Assembly: GCA_011391855.1 (NCBI GenBank)
Contig: JAABPT010000434.1
Location: forward strand, 1-15,225
Length of the DNA: 15,225 nucleotides
DNA from: Burkholderiales bacterium
GTDB lineage: Bacteria; Pseudomonadota; Gammaproteobacteria; Burkholderiales; Burkholderiaceae_C
Reading direction: 5' to 3'
The position numbers and the translations under genes were made by a program. The notes under the pieces were generated by a model. The model worked only from the letters and a program-made list of their open reading frames with translations, ran no database searches and was not told where the DNA came from. This document shows positions 6,775 through 13,320 of the stretch, piece after piece (the first letter of the stretch is position 1; every line of letters begins with the position of its first letter).

Positions 6775-7959
6775 TGCCGTGCGCATGCGCCGCCCGACCC
6801 CGACGCTGACCGCGATCGCCAGCACCATCCAGCCCAGCGCTGCCCAGGGCAGGGCGGCAAAACCGCCGGCGGCGAGCAGCACGCCGCCGTTGCCGGCCCC
6901 CACCGCCTGGCCCAGATAAATGGCCGAAGTATTCAGCGCCAGCAGCGCCGGCGCAAAAGTCCCGGTGCTGCCGGACAGCCGCGCCTGCTGCGCCGAATTC
7001 GAAGCGAAGCAGCCCAGCGCCCACGGCACCAGCACCACCGCCATGGCCGTCACGCTGCCGGCCAGCGGCCACGCCGCCAGCGACAGCGCCATCAGCCCCA
7101 GCGTGAAATTGACGCAGCGCGCCGCTCCCCAGCGGTCGATGCTGCGCGACAGCAGCAGGTTGCCCAGCAAGCCGAAGGCGCCGAACCACAGGAACAGGAA
7201 GCTCACGCCGCCCGCGCCGGCGCCCAGTTCCTGCCGGTAGTAGGGCGCGAAATAGCTGAACAAGGTGAACTGCCCGGCGCCGCTGAGCGCCGTCACCGCC
7301 ACCATGGCCATGAACAGCGGGTTGGTCAGCGTGCTGCCCCAGTGGCGCAGCGACATCGGCGCCGGCCGCACGCCGCCCGGCAGTGCGCGCCAGACGCTTG
7401 CGGCCGCGGCAAGGCTCAGCAGCGCCACCAGCGCAAAGGCCCAGCGCCAGCCCAGCGTCTCGGCCACATAGCTGTGCGCCGGCATGCCCAGCACCGAGGC
7501 CAGCGACCAGCCCAGGAAGATGTAGGTGATGGCGCGGCCCCTTTGTTCCGGCGGCGCCAGCACGCTGATCGCTGCCGCGGCCTGCGGCGTGAACACGGCG
7601 GCGGCCAGCATCGTGAGCACGCGCGCCGGCAGCAACGCGGCGAAGCTCGGCATCAGGGCCGAGAGGGCGTGGCCGACGGCGTACCACAGCAGCGCCAGCG
7701 CCAGCAGGCGGCGGCGGTCCCATTGGCCCATGGCGGCGGCCAGCAGCGGCGCCCCCACGCCCATCGCCACCGCAGCCGCGGTGATCAACTGGCCGCCCAC
7801 GGCGGGCGTGACCTGCAGCGAGTGCGAAAGGTCGTTCAGCGCCCCGGCGGTGACCATGACGCCGCAGCCGATGGCGAAATTGCCGGCCAGCAGCGCGCGG
7901 CTGGCGCGTTCGACATCGGCCGCGCTCGCTGCGCGCGCCGGCGGCGCCGCCACACTCAA
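6766..7959 (-). CDS. MFS transporter, AraJ-like drug/sugar efflux type
   Basis: The 397-residue protein is highly hydrophobic, with stretches consistent with 12 membrane helices, and fits the major facilitator superfamily (DHA1, AraJ-like). Recognisable pieces are GQWDRRRLLALALL at the loop after helix 2 (a degenerate motif A), the LLPARVL helix with the motif B arginine, and RGRAITYIFLGWSLASVLGMP in helices 4-5. It would use the proton gradient to export a small molecule; the substrate cannot be read from sequence. The start is TTG at 7957-7959, because GAAGG lies seven bases upstream and an in-frame TAG at 7981-7983 bars a longer protein; GTG at 7951-7953 is the alternative. It lies 37 bases behind the dehydrogenase gene on the same strand, so the two are probably co-transcribed. 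Confidence 0.88.
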   Translation of the reverse strand: MSVAAPPARAASAADVERASRALLAGNFAIGCGVMVTAGALNDLSHSLQVTPAVGGQLITAAAVAMGVGAPLLAAAMGQWDRRRLLALALLWYAVGHALSALMPSFAALLPARVLTMLAAAVFTPQAAAAISVLAPPEQRGRAITYIFLGWSLASVLGMPAHSYVAETLGWRWAFALVALLSLAAAASVWRALPGGVRPAPMSLRHWGSTLTNPLFMAMVAVTALSGAGQFTLFSYFAPYYRQELGAGAGGVSFLFLWFGAFGLLGNLLLSRSIDRWGAARCVNFTLGLMALSLAAWPLAGSVTAMAVVLVPWALGCFASNSAQQARLSGSTGTFAPALLALNTSAIYLGQAVGAGNGGVLLAAGGFAALPWAALGWMVLAIAVSVGVGRRMRTAPA

Positions 7960-7967
7960 GACGCTGC

Positions 7968-8008
7968 CTTCACCGCAGCACTATCAGCACAGCACTTCAC
8001 CGAAGCAC
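7968..8008. repeat. Imperfect 14-base direct repeat at the dehydrogenase/MFS junction
   Basis: CTTCACCGCAGCAC (7968-7981) and CTTCACCGAAGCAC (7995-8008) differ at one position. They bracket another two AGCAC words. The right copy includes the dehydrogenase stop codon, and the left copy includes the ribosome-binding site of the transporter gene (GGTGAAGG on the minus strand). It may be a local duplication that created the short spacer. Confidence 0.6.
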
Positions 8009-9004
8009 CTTCAGCGCTTCGGGGTTGACCAGGTGGCTGGGTTCGTTGCGGATGAAATTGATGACGTTGGCGAAAGCGGCGCCGAAATACAGCTCGTAGT
8101 TGTCCTGTTCCACATAGCCGATGTGCGGCGTGCAGACGGCGTTCTCCAGCCGCAGCAGCGGATGGCCTTGCAGGATGGGCTCGCTCTCGAACACGTCCAC
8201 CGCCGCCATGCCGGGCCGGCCGCGGTTGAGCGCGGCGACGAGCGCGTTGTCCTCCAGCAGCTCGGCGCGCGAGGTGTTGACCAGCAGCGCCGTCGGCTTC
8301 ATGCGGCTCAGCGCGTCCAGCCGCACGATGCCGCGCGTGCGCTCGCTCAAACGCAGGTGCAGCGAGAGCACGTCGCAGGTCTCGAAAAAGGTCTCGCAGC
8401 TCGCGGCGGCCGCGTGGCCGTCGGCCACCGCACGGGCGCGCGCCTCGTCGCTGCCCCACACCTGCACCTGCATCCCGAAGGCCACGCCGTAGCCGGCCAC
8501 CAGGCGGCCGATCTTGCCGTAGCCCCAGATGCCCAGCGTCTTGCCCGCCAGCACCATGCCAATGGCGAAATTGGGTGGAACCGATGCCGTCTTCAGCCCG
8601 CTTTGCTGCCAGGCGCCATGCTTGAGGTTGCCGATGTACTGCGGCAGCCGCCGCATGGCGGCCATCACCAGCGCCCAGGTCAGTTCGGCCGGCGCCACCG
8701 GCGAGCCCACGCCTTCGGCCACCGCGATGCCCAGCCGCGTGCAGGCCTCGACGTCGATGTGCGGGCCCACGCGCCCGGTCTGCGAGATCAGTTTCAGCTT
8801 GGGCAGCTTCTCCAGCAGCGCGCGCGGGAACTGCGTGCGTTCGCGGATCAGCACCAGCACCTCGGCGTCGCGCAGGCGCACCGAAAGCTGCCCGATGCCC
8901 TTCACCGTGTTGGTGAAGACCTTGGCGTTGTAGGGCTCCAGCTGCGCGGCGCACTTGAGCTTGCGCACGGCGTCCTGGTAGTCGTCGAGGATGATGATGT
9001 TCAT
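7997..9004 (-). CDS. D-2-hydroxyacid dehydrogenase family protein
   Basis: The 335-residue protein has the two-domain layout of NAD(P)-dependent D-2-hydroxyacid dehydrogenases, which interconvert 2-oxo acids and D-2-hydroxy acids. The nucleotide-binding motif is GYGKIG (161-166) inside LGIWGYGKIGRLV. By alignment with E. coli SerA motifs, the catalytic triad is R246 (NTSRAEL), E275 (VFESEP) and H294 (CTPHIGY), all present. There is no ACT domain, so it is not a full-length SerA-type serine pathway enzyme. The start ATG at 9004 gives MNIIILDDYQ, a typical opening; no clear Shine-Dalgarno precedes it. It diverges from the DUF1993 gene and precedes the MFS gene by 37 bases, suggesting an enzyme-transporter pair. 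The substrate is not identifiable. Confidence 0.92.
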   Translation of the reverse strand: MNIIILDDYQDAVRKLKCAAQLEPYNAKVFTNTVKGIGQLSVRLRDAEVLVLIRERTQFPRALLEKLPKLKLISQTGRVGPHIDVEACTRLGIAVAEGVGSPVAPAELTWALVMAAMRRLPQYIGNLKHGAWQQSGLKTASVPPNFAIGMVLAGKTLGIWGYGKIGRLVAGYGVAFGMQVQVWGSDEARARAVADGHAAAASCETFFETCDVLSLHLRLSERTRGIVRLDALSRMKPTALLVNTSRAELLEDNALVAALNRGRPGMAAVDVFESEPILQGHPLLRLENAVCTPHIGYVEQDNYELYFGAAFANVINFIRNEPSHLVNPEALKVLR

Positions 9005-9046
9005 GGCGTCGTGGGGATGGATTCTGCGGTGTCGGGCTTCGCGGGC

Positions 9047-9069
9047 GCGGCGGCAGTAGCATCCGCCGC
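9047..9069. promoter_or_regulatory. Inverted repeat in the divergent dehydrogenase/DUF1993 control region
   Basis: GCGGCGG (9047-9053) and CCGCCGC (9063-9069) are perfect complements around the nine-base centre CAGTAGCAT. The centre carries TAGCAT (9057-9062), a possible -10 box for the plus-strand gene. It lies in the 89 bases between two diverging genes. It could be an operator covering a promoter or a hairpin; GC-rich arms of this size also arise by chance. Confidence 0.3.
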
Positions 9070-9093
9070 TTCATTCACCCAAGGAAAGCTGCC

Positions 9094-9603
9094 ATGAGCT
9101 TGACGATGTATTCCGCCAGCGTGCCCGTCTTCGAGCGCATGCTGGGCAACATGCTGAACTGGCTGGACAAGGCGCAGCAGCATGCCGACACGCGCAAGTT
9201 CGACAGCACCAACTACCTGGGTCTGCGCCTGGCGCCCGACATGCTGCCCCTCAACCGCCAGATCCAGATCGCCAGTGACGGCGCCAAGGGTTGCGTGGCG
9301 CGCCTGGCCGGCGTCGAGGTGCCGAAATGGGACGACACCGAGGCCACGCTGGCCGAGCTGCGCCAGCGCGTGCTGCAGACGCTGGACTACGTGCGCGGCT
9401 TCAATGCCAGTGCGTTCGACGGCAGCGAAGCGCGCGAGATCGTGCTGCCCACGCGCCATGGCGAGCCGCTGCGCTTCAGCGGCGAGGCCTACCTGAAGCA
9501 CTTCGTGCTGCCGAATTTCTATTTCCACGCCACCACCACTTACGCCTTGCTGCGCCACGCCGGCGTGGAGCTGGGCAAGCGCGACTATCTCGGCGCGGCC
9601 TGA
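9094..9603 (+). CDS. DUF1993 domain-containing protein
   Basis: This 169-residue protein matches the DUF1993 family, small helical proteins resembling the DinB/YfiT fold, whose biochemical role is not established. Typical features are MYSASVPVFERMLGNMLNWLDKA at the N-terminus, APDMLPLNRQIQIASDGAKG in the middle, and LKHFVLPNFYFHATTTYALLRHAGVELGKRDYLG at the end (shown here in parts: the histidines of KHF, FHA and RHA are possible metal ligands). There is no signal peptide or membrane helix. The ATG at 9094 follows AAGGAAAG (9081-9088) by five bases, a good ribosome-binding site that fixes the start. It diverges from the dehydrogenase gene, and its last 19 bases overlap the end of mltD on the other strand. 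Confidence 0.88.
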   Translation: MSLTMYSASVPVFERMLGNMLNWLDKAQQHADTRKFDSTNYLGLRLAPDMLPLNRQIQIASDGAKGCVARLAGVEVPKWDDTEATLAELRQRVLQTLDYVRGFNASAFDGSEAREIVLPTRHGEPLRFSGEAYLKHFVLPNFYFHATTTYALLRHAGVELGKRDYLGAA

Positions 9604-11144
9604 GCGGTGCGGGTGCGCGGCGCCGGCTTGGCGCTGCGCACGGGCGGCGACTTTCGCGTGCTGGCGGTGGCCCGTCCCTGGGTCTTGGCCGGCAGCATGA
9701 CAACGACGTTCTGGCCCGGCTTGAACGTGGACCGCACGCCGACCTTGTTCCATTGCGCGACCTGCGACACGCTCACACCGAGGCGGCGCGCCACCGAGGC
9801 CACGCTGTCGCCCTTGCGCGCCTTGACCACCACGCGGCGCTGCGGCCGCGCTTCCGGCGCCAGCGCGAGGGCGGCGTTGTGGGCGATATGTTCGGTCACG
9901 TCAGTGTCGCTGCGGCTGCTGCGCGGCACCAGCAGCGTGGAGCCGGCCTTGACCAGCATGCGCGGCGGAATGCGGTTGACCTCGCGCAGGCGGGCCTCGT
10001 CCATGCCGACCATCTTCGCGGCCGCGGCCGGGCTCAGGGTCTTCGGTGCCACCCACGCCGTCCACGTGGCCGAAGGGCCGCGGTGCAACGCGAGCTGGCG
10101 CAGGAAGCGGTTGGCATTGTCGTAGGGCAGCAGCACCTGCGGCGTGCCCGCGGCCAGGATCACCGGCTTGTTGTGCTGCGGGTTGAGGTGCTGGAATTCC
10201 TCGACCGTCAGCCCCGCCAACCGCGCCGCCAGGGCGACGTCGATGTCGCCGTCGATCTGCACCGTCAGGAAATAGGGGTGGTTCTCGAGCGGCGGCAAGG
10301 CCAGTCCGTAGGCATCGGGGCGGGCCACGAGATTCACCACCGCCTGCAGCTTGGGCACGTAGTTCTCCGTCTCCGCCGGCATCTCCAGGCTGGCGTAGTC
10401 GGTGGGCAGGCCGGCCTTGCGATTGCGGACGATGGCGCGCTGCACGTTGCCCTGGCCCCAGTTGTACGCCGCCAGTGCCAGGTGCCAGTTGCCGAACTGG
10501 CCGTGCAGCTGCTGCAGGTAGTCCAGCGCGGCGCGTGTGGATGCCAGCACGTCGCGCCGGTCGTCGCGAAACAGGTTCTGCCGCAATTCGAAGTCCTTGC
10601 CCGTGGCAGGCATGAACTGCCACATGCCCGAAGCGCGGGCGCTGGAAACGGCCTGCGGGTTGAAGGCGCTCTCGATGAACGGCAGCAGGGCCAGTTCGCT
10701 GGGCATGCCGCGCCGCTCGACTTCTTCGACGATGTGGAAGAGGTAGCGGCCGCCGCGCTCGGTCATGCGCTGCACATAGTCTGGGCGGCTGGTGTACCAC
10801 TGCTCCCACTTCTGCACCAGCTCGCCTTGCAGCGCCGGCATCGCGTAGCCGCCGCGCACGCGTTGCCAGAGGTCGCTGCGTTCGGCGTCCTGCTCCGGGT
10901 CGAGCCGGGTGCGGGGCTGCAGCGGGGCCAGCACGACAGCGGCCGCGGGCAACTGCGGCAGGGCGCTGACTTCGACAGGGGTGAATTCCTGTTCGGCGGG
11001 CGCGGCCGTGGCGACGACCAAGTCCACTGCCGGTGCCGAATCGGTGGCCGGCAGGCCGGCGCAGCCGGCAGCCAGGGCGCTTGCGGCCACGGTCGTCGAG
11101 AGAAAGAGACGCCGCGCACGCGCTGGCCAGGGGAACAAGGTCAT
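9585..11144 (-). CDS. mltD: Membrane-bound lytic murein transglycosylase D (MltD-like lipoprotein)
   Basis: MltD cleaves peptidoglycan glycan strands, leaving 1,6-anhydro ends, and is anchored to the outer membrane by lipid. From ATG 11144 the protein is 519 residues. A signal peptide ends in LAAGC, making C28 the lipidation site; the -3 residue is alanine rather than the usual leucine. The SLT domain follows, with catalytic E158 in LLPFIESAFNP, then SGMWQFMPATG and LALAAYNWGQGNV. Three LysM or LysM-like repeats lie at about 291-340, 358-405 and 436-484, the last being the clearest (KARKGDSVASVARRLGVS). A basic, Ala/Pro-rich tail ends the protein. The frame is open to 11330, but the extension lacks signal-peptide character and overlaps gloB. 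The start overlaps the gloB stop (ATGA), so the two are translationally coupled. Confidence 0.94.
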   Translation of the reverse strand: MTLFPWPARARRLFLSTTVAASALAAGCAGLPATDSAPAVDLVVATAAPAEQEFTPVEVSALPQLPAAAVVLAPLQPRTRLDPEQDAERSDLWQRVRGGYAMPALQGELVQKWEQWYTSRPDYVQRMTERGGRYLFHIVEEVERRGMPSELALLPFIESAFNPQAVSSARASGMWQFMPATGKDFELRQNLFRDDRRDVLASTRAALDYLQQLHGQFGNWHLALAAYNWGQGNVQRAIVRNRKAGLPTDYASLEMPAETENYVPKLQAVVNLVARPDAYGLALPPLENHPYFLTVQIDGDIDVALAARLAGLTVEEFQHLNPQHNKPVILAAGTPQVLLPYDNANRFLRQLALHRGPSATWTAWVAPKTLSPAAAAKMVGMDEARLREVNRIPPRMLVKAGSTLLVPRSSRSDTDVTEHIAHNAALALAPEARPQRRVVVKARKGDSVASVARRLGVSVSQVAQWNKVGVRSTFKPGQNVVVMLPAKTQGRATASTRKSPPVRSAKPAPRTRTAQAAPR

Positions 11145-11923
11145 CGGAATCGGTTCTTCCATTCGCGCAGCGCCGTGAAGACGGCCACCGGCTCGTTGCC
11201 GATTGCACCCTGCGACTGCGCAGCGGCAGCGACCTCGGGCGCTGCACAGCGCAAAAAAGGATTGATCTGCCGTTCCAGGCCGATCGAGGAGGGCAGCGTG
11301 GGCTGGTCGGCGACGCGCCGTTCGCGGCAACGCTGCTCGTAGGCCGCGCGATCCGCATTGCCGGGCTCCACGGCCGCGGCGAAACGCAGGTTGGACAGCG
11401 TGTATTCGTGCGTGCAGCAGACCTGGGTCTGGGCCGGCAGCGCCGCCAGCCGCTGCAGCGAGTCGAACATCTGTGCCGGCGTGCCTTCGAACAGGCGGCC
11501 GCAGCCGGCGGAAAAGAGCGTGTCGCCACAGAAGAGGATCGGTGCAGCGAGGCCCGGCGTGGCATCGCCCTGCTGCAGGTAGGCGATATGCCCGGCGGTG
11601 TGGCCCGGCACGTCGAGCACCTTGAAGCGCAGGCCGAGCACTTCGACGGCAGCACCGTCTTGCAGCGGCGTGAACGGGCCGGGGATCTTTTCGCGCGCCG
11701 GGCCGTAGACAGGTCCGTGCAAGAGCGGCCGCAACGCGTCTATGCCGGCGACATGGTCCGGATGGTGGTGCGTCACTAGAATCCCCGCCAGCGTCAGGCC
11801 GTGGGCGTCGAGAGCGGCACGCACGGGTGCCTCATCGCCCGGATCCACCACCACGGCTTGCGCGCCGTCGTGAAGCATCCAGATGTAGTTGTCGGCGAAG
11901 GCGGGCAGGGCGATCAGGTTCAT
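11141..11923 (-). CDS. gloB: Hydroxyacylglutathione hydrolase (glyoxalase II)
   Basis: GloB hydrolyses S-lactoylglutathione to D-lactate and glutathione, the second step of methylglyoxal detoxification. The 260-residue protein is a metallo-beta-lactamase-fold enzyme with the binuclear metal motif THHHPDH (51-57; ligands H52, H54, D56, H57). Further metal ligands lie in VPGHTAGH and FCGDTLFSAGCGR, and CTHEY matches the glyoxalase II family rather than other members of the fold. The family opening MNLIALPAFADNYIWML starts at the ATG whose first base is 11923; the ATG immediately before it (11926) would add one residue. The stop overlaps the mltD start. On the other side it stands head to head with the methyltransferase gene. 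Confidence 0.95.
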   Translation of the reverse strand: MNLIALPAFADNYIWMLHDGAQAVVVDPGDEAPVRAALDAHGLTLAGILVTHHHPDHVAGIDALRPLLHGPVYGPAREKIPGPFTPLQDGAAVEVLGLRFKVLDVPGHTAGHIAYLQQGDATPGLAAPILFCGDTLFSAGCGRLFEGTPAQMFDSLQRLAALPAQTQVCCTHEYTLSNLRFAAAVEPGNADRAAYEQRCRERRVADQPTLPSSIGLERQINPFLRCAAPEVAAAAQSQGAIGNEPVAVFTALREWKNRFR

Positions 11924-11924
11924 C

Positions 11925-12779
11925 ATGACGAGAGACGAGTCGATTATAGAGATGGGGTCCTGGCTGCGCACCGCGCCGGGCCGTCATGTGCTGGCCTGGG
12001 AACAGGACCGGCTCGACCACGCGGTGACCGACGCCTTCGGGTTTCACGCGGTGCAGCTGGGCCTGCCCGAACTCGACGGCCTGCGCGCCAATCGCATGCC
12101 GCACCGCTGGGTGGCCAGCGACTCGCTGCTGGTGCCCGAGGCGCTGCCGCTGCCGCCGCCGCTGGATTCGATGATCACCACGTTGTCGGCGCACGAGCCG
12201 ATCAGCCTGCACTGCGACTTCGAGGCGCTGCCTTTTCCGAATGCCAGCATCGACCTGGTGGTGCTGCCCCACGCGCTGGAACTGTCGCGCGACCCGCACC
12301 AGACGCTGCGCGAGGTGGAGCGCGTGCTGGTGCCCGAGGGCCGTGTCGTCATCGCCGGCTTCAACCCGGCCAGCCTGTGGGGACTGCGCCAGCGCGCCGG
12401 CCACCTGCGGCGCGGGCTGGGCTTCGGCCGCGAGCAGAACCTGTACCTGCCGCGCTCCGGCGAATTCATCGGCTACTGGCGGCTGCGCGACTGGTTGCGG
12501 TTGCTGAGCTTCGAGGTCGAGGCCGGGCGCTTCGGCTGCTGGCGGCCGCCAGTGAGCAGCGAACAGTGGCTGCAGCGCTTTGCCTGGATGGACCGCGTGG
12601 GCGACCGCTGGTGGCCGGTGTTGGGCGCGGTGTATTTTCTGGTGGCGGTGAAACGCGTGCGCGGCATGCGCCTGGTGGGGCTGTTGCGCAACGAGAAGCG
12701 CAAGGCGAATGCGGCCTCGGCCGTGGTGGCCAACCGCCGGCGCGAGCCCGCGCGGGCCGAGGCCGAACTGGAGACCTGA
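11925..12779 (+). CDS. YafS-like class I SAM-dependent methyltransferase
   Basis: The protein looks like the class I methyltransferase that sits between gloB and rnhA in many proteobacteria (YafS in E. coli). Supporting pieces are the FGFHAVQLGLPEL opening, NRMPHRW, a methyltransferase core with DFEALPFPNASIDLVVLPHALE, and LREVERVLVPEGRVVIAGFNP, typical of the domain of UbiE-like enzymes. The usual glycine-rich GxGxG loop is not seen, as is common in this group, and the substrate is unknown. The ATG at 11925 has AGG six bases upstream and gives 284 residues. ATG 11952 gives 275 and avoids an ATA codon, very rare in this DNA, but has no Shine-Dalgarno. The stop overlaps the rnhA start (TGATG), so the two are co-translated. 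Confidence 0.85.
   Translation: MTRDESIIEMGSWLRTAPGRHVLAWEQDRLDHAVTDAFGFHAVQLGLPELDGLRANRMPHRWVASDSLLVPEALPLPPPLDSMITTLSAHEPISLHCDFEALPFPNASIDLVVLPHALELSRDPHQTLREVERVLVPEGRVVIAGFNPASLWGLRQRAGHLRRGLGFGREQNLYLPRSGEFIGYWRLRDWLRLLSFEVEAGRFGCWRPPVSSEQWLQRFAWMDRVGDRWWPVLGAVYFLVAVKRVRGMRLVGLLRNEKRKANAASAVVANRRREPARAEAELET
11943..11948 (-). promoter_or_regulatory. Consensus -10 box (TATAAT) upstream of gloB
   Basis: On the minus strand this hexamer reads TATAAT, a perfect sigma-70 -10 sequence and a rare sight in such GC-rich DNA. It lies 19 bases upstream of the gloB ATG at 11923, implying a leader of about 10-15 bases, and no Shine-Dalgarno is seen. I find no good -35 at 16-18 bases (the region reads GTGCGC). 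If the methyltransferase starts at 11925, the box lies inside its coding sequence. Confidence 0.45.
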
Positions 12780-13225
12780 TGAGCGAAGCCACGCCTGTCG
12801 TCATCTATGCCGACGGCGCCTGCCGTGGCAACCCCGGTCCCGGCGGCTGGGGCGCGTGGCTGAAGAGCGGCGAGCGCGAGAAGGAATTGTTCGGCGGCGA
12901 CAAGCTCACCACCAACAACCGCATGGAGCTGACCGCGGTGATCGAGGCGCTGGCCTCGCTGAAGCGGCACTGCAAGGTCACCATCTACACCGACAGCGCC
13001 TATGTGAAAGACGGCATCACGAGCTGGATCCACAACTGGAAGGCACGTGGCTGGAAGACCGCGAGCAAGCAGCCGGTGAAGAACGTGGAACTGTGGCAGC
13101 GGCTCGACGAGCTGAATGCCGCGCACGACGTGCACTGGCGCTGGGTCAAGGGCCACTCGGGCGACCCGGGCAACGAGCGCGCCGACCGGCTGGCCAACCG
13201 CGGCGTCGATTCGGTGCTGGGCTGA
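12779..13225 (+). CDS. rnhA: Ribonuclease HI
   Basis: RnhA cuts the RNA strand of RNA-DNA hybrids, removing primers and R-loops. The 148-residue protein has the full active site: D12 (IYADGACRGNPGPGGWG), E50 (NNRMEL), D72 (YTDSAYV) and D136 (ERADRLAN). The supporting histidine H126 is in KGHSGDPGNERAD. A basic WIHNWKARGWKT segment corresponds to the substrate-binding handle of E. coli RNase HI. Length matches the family (155 in E. coli). The ATG shares its A with the methyltransferase stop, TGATG at 12777-12781. In E. coli dnaQ lies beside rnhA; here the next gene is an RND efflux adaptor. Confidence 0.97.
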   Translation: MSEATPVVIYADGACRGNPGPGGWGAWLKSGEREKELFGGDKLTTNNRMELTAVIEALASLKRHCKVTIYTDSAYVKDGITSWIHNWKARGWKTASKQPVKNVELWQRLDELNAAHDVHWRWVKGHSGDPGNERADRLANRGVDSVLG

Positions 13226-13251
13226 AGCGCGCGCCCGGCGCTGTCGCTTCA
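13223..13251. terminator. Hairpin overlapping the rnhA stop codon
   Basis: TGAAGCG (13223-13229) pairs perfectly with CGCTTCA (13245-13251). Between them GCGC-CCG-GCGC (13231-13241) can form a second short stem, so the whole folds as one hairpin with a small internal loop. It begins at the rnhA stop codon itself. No run of T follows, so it is not a classical intrinsic terminator; it may still pause transcription or protect the mRNA end. Confidence 0.4.
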
Positions 13252-13266
13252 ACCCCAGCGCAGCAG

Positions 13267-13295
13267 CCTTGGCCCGGGATCGCTAAAGTCCAAGG
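13267..13295. promoter_or_regulatory. Inverted repeat around a possible -10 box before the RND operon
   Basis: CCTTGG (13267-13272) and CCAAGG (13290-13295) are perfect complements 17 bases apart. TAAAGT (13284-13289), a possible -10 box, abuts the right arm. The site lies 25 bases before the adaptor start in a 95-base gap otherwise holding only the rnhA hairpin. This layout would suit an operator, but no regulator gene is adjacent and no -35 is recognisable. Confidence 0.3.
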
Positions 13296-13320
13296 TTTCC
13301 CGTCGCCGCGAGACTTGCCC

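Noticed and set aside
4206..6860. Long minus-strand open frame (884 codons) spanning the hsdR end, metallopeptidase, rlmB and upp
   Set aside because: It crosses four plus-strand genes with clear family motifs and itself shows only low-complexity His/Gln/Arg-rich sequence.
7526..9097. Plus-strand open frame opposite the MFS and dehydrogenase genes
   Set aside because: Compositional shadow of the minus-strand genes; no domain, no ribosome-binding site.
11145..11330. Upstream extension of the mltD frame
   Set aside because: It overlaps gloB in another frame and would bury the lipoprotein signal peptide inside the protein.
9291..11342. Plus-strand open frame (683 codons) opposite mltD
   Set aside because: Antisense to a lytic transglycosylase with complete active-site motifs; product is Arg/Ala/His-rich with no family resemblance.
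12709..13320. Upstream extension of the RND adaptor frame
   Set aside because: It runs through rnhA in another frame, and a membrane anchor starting at 13321 fits the family N-terminus.
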